DNA from: Epiperipatus broadwayi | Lineage: Eukaryota > Onychophora > Udeonychophora > Euonychophora > Peripatidae | DNA length: 64,000 nucleotides | Assembly: GCA_028023455.1 (NCBI GenBank) | Contig: JAQFVV010013359.1 | Coordinates: 1-64,000 of the forward strand | Reading direction: 5' to 3' | In this document: piece after piece, positions 59,150 through 64,000 of the stretch | Layout: each line of letters opens with the position of its first letter | Numbering within the stretch: the first letter of the stretch is position 1 | Notes under the pieces: model-generated | The model's input: the letters and a program-made list of their open reading frames with translations, nothing else | Databases searched by the model: none | Told to the model about the DNA's origin: nothing | Program-made: the position numbers and the translations under genes

Positions 59150-61065
59150 ACGTTGTCTACTCCATAATCATTAACTAAGCCTAACTCTATGAGGCTAACA
59201 AATACTAACTAATAGCAAGATATATACTTCACCTGAATTAATTTATTTCTAAGAAGTTTAAAGTACAAAAATGTATATTCAATGTTCGAACCAACAAAGC
59301 AAACTATGTGTCAAACGACCACTATATGAAATACTTTAAAATTAAAAGCATATAAAATTCTAGGCAAGGCACAATGCACACATAATAAAATATTCAATAC
59401 TAAAATATAATAACTAGTGAACTTTTGATTGCAAATTAAATGCGAGAATATTAATCCTCAATGCATATAAAAAATATTTATATTTATTATTAATATAACA
59501 CTCATAAAACAAATGAATGGAAATTCTCTGATAAAATTCTCTGGTAGATTTAAAATGAAACTGAGTGAAACATTCCCCATAATAAACTAAGACGGTAATA
59601 TTTACTTCTCTATGAATGAAATTATTAAATAAAACTAACTTGTGAAATACTTAATTAATAAAACCTACTTGAGAATGGCAAAACATTTGCTCATTCAAAT
59701 ATTTGAAAAAAATTAATACAAGACAAACTTTTTTACTTTTTTTATTACTACAGTATTTAATTTTACATTTTTCATACATATTTTAATCATTACCGCTAGT
59801 GTTTGTTTGTAAACTGGTAAGAAATCAGATTCAATGTGATGTGATGTATTGTGGCTTCTCCTTAAACAAAGTCAAGAATCTCTCAGCATTTATGTCCAGA
59901 GAAACCTGTTAGCCACTGTATTTTTATTCGTGATGTGATGTACAACTAGTGCCACTTTTAGTTTTGTGCTGTGTTAATGGTTTTCTGTTTTTATATTAAA
60001 AAAATGACATCGCAATCAAAACAAAAAGATTATACATTATCATTAGAAAGATTATTTTCAGTTTATAAAATCTTGGTTTTTTTATTTTAAAAATCTAAAA
60101 GATTATTTATTTCTGTTATATATAACAAAATACAGTTTAAAAGTTTAAATTTTTAGAACATTTATTGCGATATTTTTATATGTAAGTATAAATCTATTAT
60201 TATTTACTCATTAGTATAAGTAGATTATTTACATAGAAGCTAAGGTTCTAAATACAGCTTCAGGCCATATTCACATTCGCTGCTAATATAACATTATATT
60301 TTTGGAAAAAAAAAAGTATTTCAAGTGAAAATAAGTTTAAATTTCTTGATATCTAATAAATATAGTGAAATATGAAAGATATTAAGAAGAAACATGAATC
60401 GCATAACTTCAAAATTGCATTAAAATAATGCGCATAAAACGAGACCCAGGTGTATATTGAAACCAATAACGAGATGTGATCTCAGTTGAGATGTGCCAAA
60501 TTTGAAACCATTGGAAATGGTGGCAATAATATGGAAATGCAGTTGAGACAGAAAAAGAAGTCTGTCTACTATCCCTCACTTGACTTGAAATTATTATGCG
60601 TGCAAGATTTATCTATTTCCACAAAAGTTAAAACTATTCTATACTTTGATAATAGATTCACATTCAGTTAAGAACTAAAGTATCAAATTCCTGGATCTTT
60701 ATGTTCAAAGATGGTCACATTCACTAAACTATAAAATGATATTAAAACCATTAAATCTAAGAGATGCAATCCACACCAAATCAAAACACCCATGGCCCAC
60801 AAGTTTGTTGGGCTTAAAGGCTTCCTACATAGCAATGCAAAATTATGTGAATTCAAAATTGATCGAAAAAACAATCTCCAAACGCCAGGCTATGTAAATA
60901 ATTTGCATGTATTTTGCATATTGCCATCATCTCTTGGTTCTGCACTGGTCAGTATTGCTATGAATACGAGGCAACCTGCCTCGAAAGCACTAAGCTTTTA
61001 ATATTTTTGCACTCTTTATAGCTTCTTTTTCAAGTGCTTCACACACTTTTAATTTTATTTATTAT
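59150..61065. other. Spacer with unassigned short frames
   Basis: Short frames at 60486-60671 and 60792-61001 lie in a patch slightly richer in G+C, directly before the Penelope-like fragment. They show no Penelope RT motif and no other domain that I recognise. Confidence 0.35.
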
Positions 61066-61069
61066 AGAT

Positions 61070-61690
61070 GCTTATATTAAGAATCTATAAAATATGGGAT
61101 ACAATCTTAATAAAATTTATAGTATCATTGATAGATTCTACAACAAAATGAAAAAAATCCTACAGTCTAAACCTGAAGATACTTAGAAATGGATAAGCTT
61201 ACCATATGTACCAAAAACTTCTAGCAAATTTAAAAGAATTTGTTCATGACATTTAATATAAGCTTTCATTCTTTTCCAGCTTTAAATAACTTATTGAACA
61301 AATTTGAAAGACAAATTGTCCACTGAATTGGCTCATCAAATAGTTTTAAAATCTCTTGCAATCAAGTCAATTGTTGATATGCCTATTATGGTAAATCAAA
61401 ATCCAATCTACTTATTTGGCCCAGCATAACTATCTCTACAATAGAGCTAAAAGAAATACTGAATACTCCATTTCATAAAACATGAACAGTATCCTAGCCA
61501 AGAATTAGATTTATCTAAAGCAAAAATTGTTTGTACTGAGAGAGAGGATGAAAAGAGAAAAATTAGAGACTTGGACCATAGCCAAAGATCAATTTGCAAT
61601 AAATAAAAAAGATACCAGTACCCCTATCTTGAAGATATGGGCTCTCTAAGATTTCAAATAAAATTTTCCTAACTACAGCAAATTAAAATG
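61070..61690 (+). pseudogene. Penelope-like element, RT end and GIY-YIG endonuclease remnant
   Basis: Frame hopping gives GYNLNKIYSIIDRFYNKMKK (about 61095), then KWISLPYVPKTSSKFKRIC (61190-61245), matching the LPYV..IS.K..RI segment that follows the reverse transcriptase in Penelope-like elements. A FKISCNQVNC and YAYYGKSKSNLL stretch (about 61340-61420) corresponds to the YKI.C..C...Y.G.T...L region of their GIY-YIG nuclease. The C-terminus reads CTEREDEKRKIRDLDHSQRS then ICNK, like the KR.IRE..HI.....CN. ending. Stops and frameshifts are frequent and the RT catalytic part is not recognised upstream. Terminal repeats of this class often carry hammerheads. Confidence 0.65.
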
Positions 61691-61699
61691 AATTTGAAT

Positions 61700-62035
61700 A
61701 TAAACAAGTATACTTAAATACCATCAGTAATAGTAATGAAGTATAGCTATAATTATGGTCCACATTGTACTCTAGCATGAATTTAAGTTTACAATCACAA
61801 ACCCCTACCCTATTACAAACAGATATTAATTAAACATGAATAAAATATAAAAAAATACAATACATTTTTTTTTTTTAAAGAGATTACGTTTAAGATTTTA
61901 AATGAGTTTATAGAAATAAAGTTCAAGTTTGCTTGAGAGAGAAAGTCTATTATTCATTTTAAAGATAGATAAAGTTCGAAGATTTTAAATTTAACAGTTT
62001 ATATTTCATTTTTATCTTTTATAAATTATACTTTC
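61700..62035. other. AT-rich spacer
   Basis: Nothing recognised. Confidence 0.4.
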
Positions 62036-62060
62036 CTTTATCCGAGCTCGTTCCTTCGTG

Positions 62061-62189
62061 ATGAAGATCTATGAAGACTTATTACGATTTCTGAAGACGT
62101 TTTATGAAGACGGTTCCAGTGGTTCAATCCTGGGATCCGTGAATAGGCAAGCTACTTTCGGCCGGCCGCACCAAAGGAAGCCCCATTGA
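62061..62189 (+). CDS. Small ORF in a GC-rich patch
   Basis: ATG at 62061 opens 42 codons, starting MKIYEDLLRFLKTFYEDGSS and ending GRPHQRKPH, in the most GC-rich patch of the right half (about 62040-62210), which contains GGCCGGCC. The DNA has an internal TGAAGAC repeat (62076, 62092, 62106). The patch also includes GGTTCAATCC, a B-box-like motif. It could be the first exon of a gene, part of a mobile element, or a SINE. No domain is recognised and the start context is only moderate. Confidence 0.25.
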   Translation: MKIYEDLLRFLKTFYEDGSSGSILGSVNRQATFGRPHQRKPH

Positions 62190-62327
62190 CGCTGACTACA
62201 TTCTTAATTTCAGTGACAATAGCTTTTTTAAAACTTTTCTGCTTTCAACAAAGACAATTGAATTTAAAGTTTTAATTTTCTGATTCTCTCCAACTAACTA
62301 ATTATTGTTTTGGATTTCTTTTTATAG

Positions 62328-62414
62328 TCCTCAGGTACGTTATCTCTGGAATGTAGGATTCATCAAACATATTTCATGTCTGTATTCCATTGATTTATTT
62401 GGTTTGTGTCCAAG
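62328..62414 (+). CDS. Candidate exon of 87 bases
   Basis: A pyrimidine-rich acceptor (GGATTTCTTTTTATAG, ending 62327) and a good donor (CAAG then GTAAGA at 62415) bound 87 bases. One frame is open, entering and leaving in phase 2: PQVRYLWNVGFIKHISCLYS then IDLFGLCP. The other two frames have stops. Length is divisible by three. It lies about 140 bases after the GC-rich small ORF, so both may belong to one plus-strand gene. The protein is not recognised. Confidence 0.33.
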
Positions 62415-62469
62415 GTAAGATTTTGGGTTTTCCACTGAGGTCTGTGTCTATCTCTGGGCGGGAACTCTT

Positions 62470-63700
62470 ATCTATTTCATAATCATTTCTTTAATTGCGA
62501 CTTTGCCTTTAGGATTTGTTTGTAATTTTTTTTTATAATTAAAAAAAAATCTTCGCTATTATTAAAAAGGTTTTTATTCTATACTTTATTTAAACTATAG
62601 AATCTTTGCTTCGATTCTATAATTTTTTTTTAAAGCTTATCTTAAATTTAAATCAAACATTAATAATTCGTTATTTGTGCATTTTGAAAGTTTGTGCTTT
62701 TAATTCAGTATTAGATATTTACAAAAACATTACGTATTATAATTTAAATGTAATGCATATATATATATCCCGTTACAATATATACTTGTAGTCTTATTCT
62801 ATTTTAATAATAAAATTTTTGGCAAATATATGGTTTCTTACTATAAGCACTAATATAAAGTTGATCAATGATTTATCTCATTGTTAGATAAAATAACAAA
62901 ATAAATGCATGGATATTAAGTGTGTTTATGCATTCTAGGATATAACAATATAAAAGGGGTTTTATGTACACTATTCTATCCAATACTTCTATATTTCAGA
63001 TAGCTTTAATACAATAATGATGATTTAATCCAGATAGATTTTATTTGTAAGCTAATATATTAAATATGACCTTTATATTGTAAATATGCAGTGGTGATGT
63101 TTCTTTAATGACAAAAGAGAAATATTAAAAAATTAGCAATTACTTTGTTACCCAATATAAAATAAATGATAAAAATGAATAATAACAATAAAAAAAATTA
63201 TATAAGATATCTGTTTGTTTACTAAATCTAATTTGAACTTGGGATAGGTAAAGTGTGTTATCAGATGGTATTGTGAAGATATTAACATTAAATAGGAATA
63301 GATTGTTTACTATTTCAAAATAATCCTCAATTTAAATACTGGAGGATAATAATTATCATCGTTATAAAAGATAAATGTTATATAGTCATTTTTAATTAGT
63401 TTGTTTTATTAATTAATCAACTATTAATCAACCTTACTTAATAATATTAAAGTTTTCATTCTTAAGAGAAGCAAATACAAATCATTGCTTAATAGACCTA
63501 GATGATTTTTGCCACATTAGATTTTTTAATTTTGCCTCAAACTCTTTTACTGGATTCAGTTCCAGGTGCTATTATGCTAACAAATATAACTAGATCATTA
63601 GGCTGCCTTGTTAAATAATACATAACAATGAAAAATTAATACTAACATGTAAGAGAGATGCATAAAATATTTCTTTTAGATTTAAACAAAGGCAAAACTC
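62470..63700. other. AT-rich spacer
   Basis: No feature was recognised apart from a short AT run near 62757. Confidence 0.4.
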
Positions 63701-63739
63701 TCCATATAGTAGTGCCACCCTGTGCCAACCAGAGTAATC

Positions 63740-64000
63740 AATGGATTCCAGAAGGCTTGTGCATAAAATCCCTATCTAGTGCCTACTCATCTAATATCCC
63801 CAGACTAGTTTCTGGCTTGTGACCTTCATCAGTGATGAGCCTTGGATCTGAGATCACTGCACCTAGATCAATGCAACCCTCTAGCAGCCTCCTTTTATCT
63901 CTACTTTACTACAAAACTATGAGAATAAAATTGAAAATACATTATTATTTTCAATCTAAGCTCAATAGCATATATAGTCATATGGGTCTGAACTCAATTC
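63740..64000 (-). repeat. Divergent copy of hammerhead repeat family B, cut by the window end
   Basis: CATATGGGTCTGAACTCAATTC at the window end matches CATATGGGCCTGAACTTAAT and following bases at 38193. In both places a hammerhead-like core on the minus strand lies some 140-150 bases to the left. The sequence between them is only weakly alike. Confidence 0.55.
63783..63845 (-). ncRNA. Hammerhead-like core, diverged
   Basis: On the minus strand CTGATGA (63832-63826) is followed by an imperfect stem II (AGGTCACAAGCCA, with an A-A mismatch at its base), GAAA (63812-63809), then CTA and GTC ending at 63803. Flanks CTCATC and GATGAG can pair as the distal part of stem I across an internal loop. 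Both core boxes are intact. The weak stem II makes activity uncertain. Confidence 0.5.

Noticed and set aside
1-64000. CRISPR arrays, prokaryotic operons, rRNA genes and canonical tRNA genes
   Set aside because: No spaced short-repeat array, no tightly packed gene order and no rRNA-like sequence were seen. The tRNA-like modules in repeat A lack a full cloverleaf.

Overview
The window is a strongly A+T-rich stretch of an invertebrate animal genome, with no prokaryotic gene organisation. It is mostly transposable-element debris in long AT-rich spacers. The element mix (Ty3/gypsy, several RTE-like LINEs, a mariner, a Penelope-like element, hAT-type and other MITEs, hammerhead-bearing repeats) fits an arthropod or lophotrochozoan. 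The species cannot be fixed from sequence alone.

Layout. 2.4-5.3 kb: a broken minus-strand retroelement gag and unassigned GC-richer debris. 5.39-11.59 kb: a Ty3/gypsy LTR retrotransposon with two recognisable LTRs and remnants of gag, protease, RT thumb/RNase H and integrase; the catalytic RT palm is absent. 14.3-15.2 kb: the 5' part of a non-LTR element. 18.09-19.25 kb: a 336-bp repeat in direct plus inverted copies. 19.97-22.3 kb: a repeat of about 470-480 bp in tandem and inverted copies, carrying sequences that fit the hammerhead ribozyme core and a tRNA-like A/B box module, adjoining a broken RTE-like LINE. 23.4-26.9 kb: two more LINE remnants. 30.0-30.5 kb: a mariner transposase fragment. 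31.9-33.1 kb: two MITEs, one hAT-like with a perfect 8-bp target duplication. 33.6-36.2 kb: a long minus-strand LINE copy. 37.4-39.0 kb: a foldback composite holding a second, unrelated repeat with hammerhead cores. 40.6-40.9 kb: another MITE. 41-51.9 kb: nothing recognisable. 51.9-56.2 kb: two LINE fragments around two well-formed coding exons. 56.3-56.8 kb: a purine-strand tract. 61.1-61.7 kb: the C-terminal end of a Penelope-like element. 62.0-62.4 kb: a local GC-rich patch with a possible exon. The window ends in a divergent copy of the second hammerhead repeat.

The best evidence for a host gene is a pair of plus-strand exons at 54.26-54.61 kb, of matching phase and with good splice sites, plus a candidate 24-nt microexon at 33.12 kb. 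The most unusual content is the two unrelated repeat families in which a hammerhead core sits inside tandem or inverted units, an organisation like animal retrozymes and Penelope terminal repeats.
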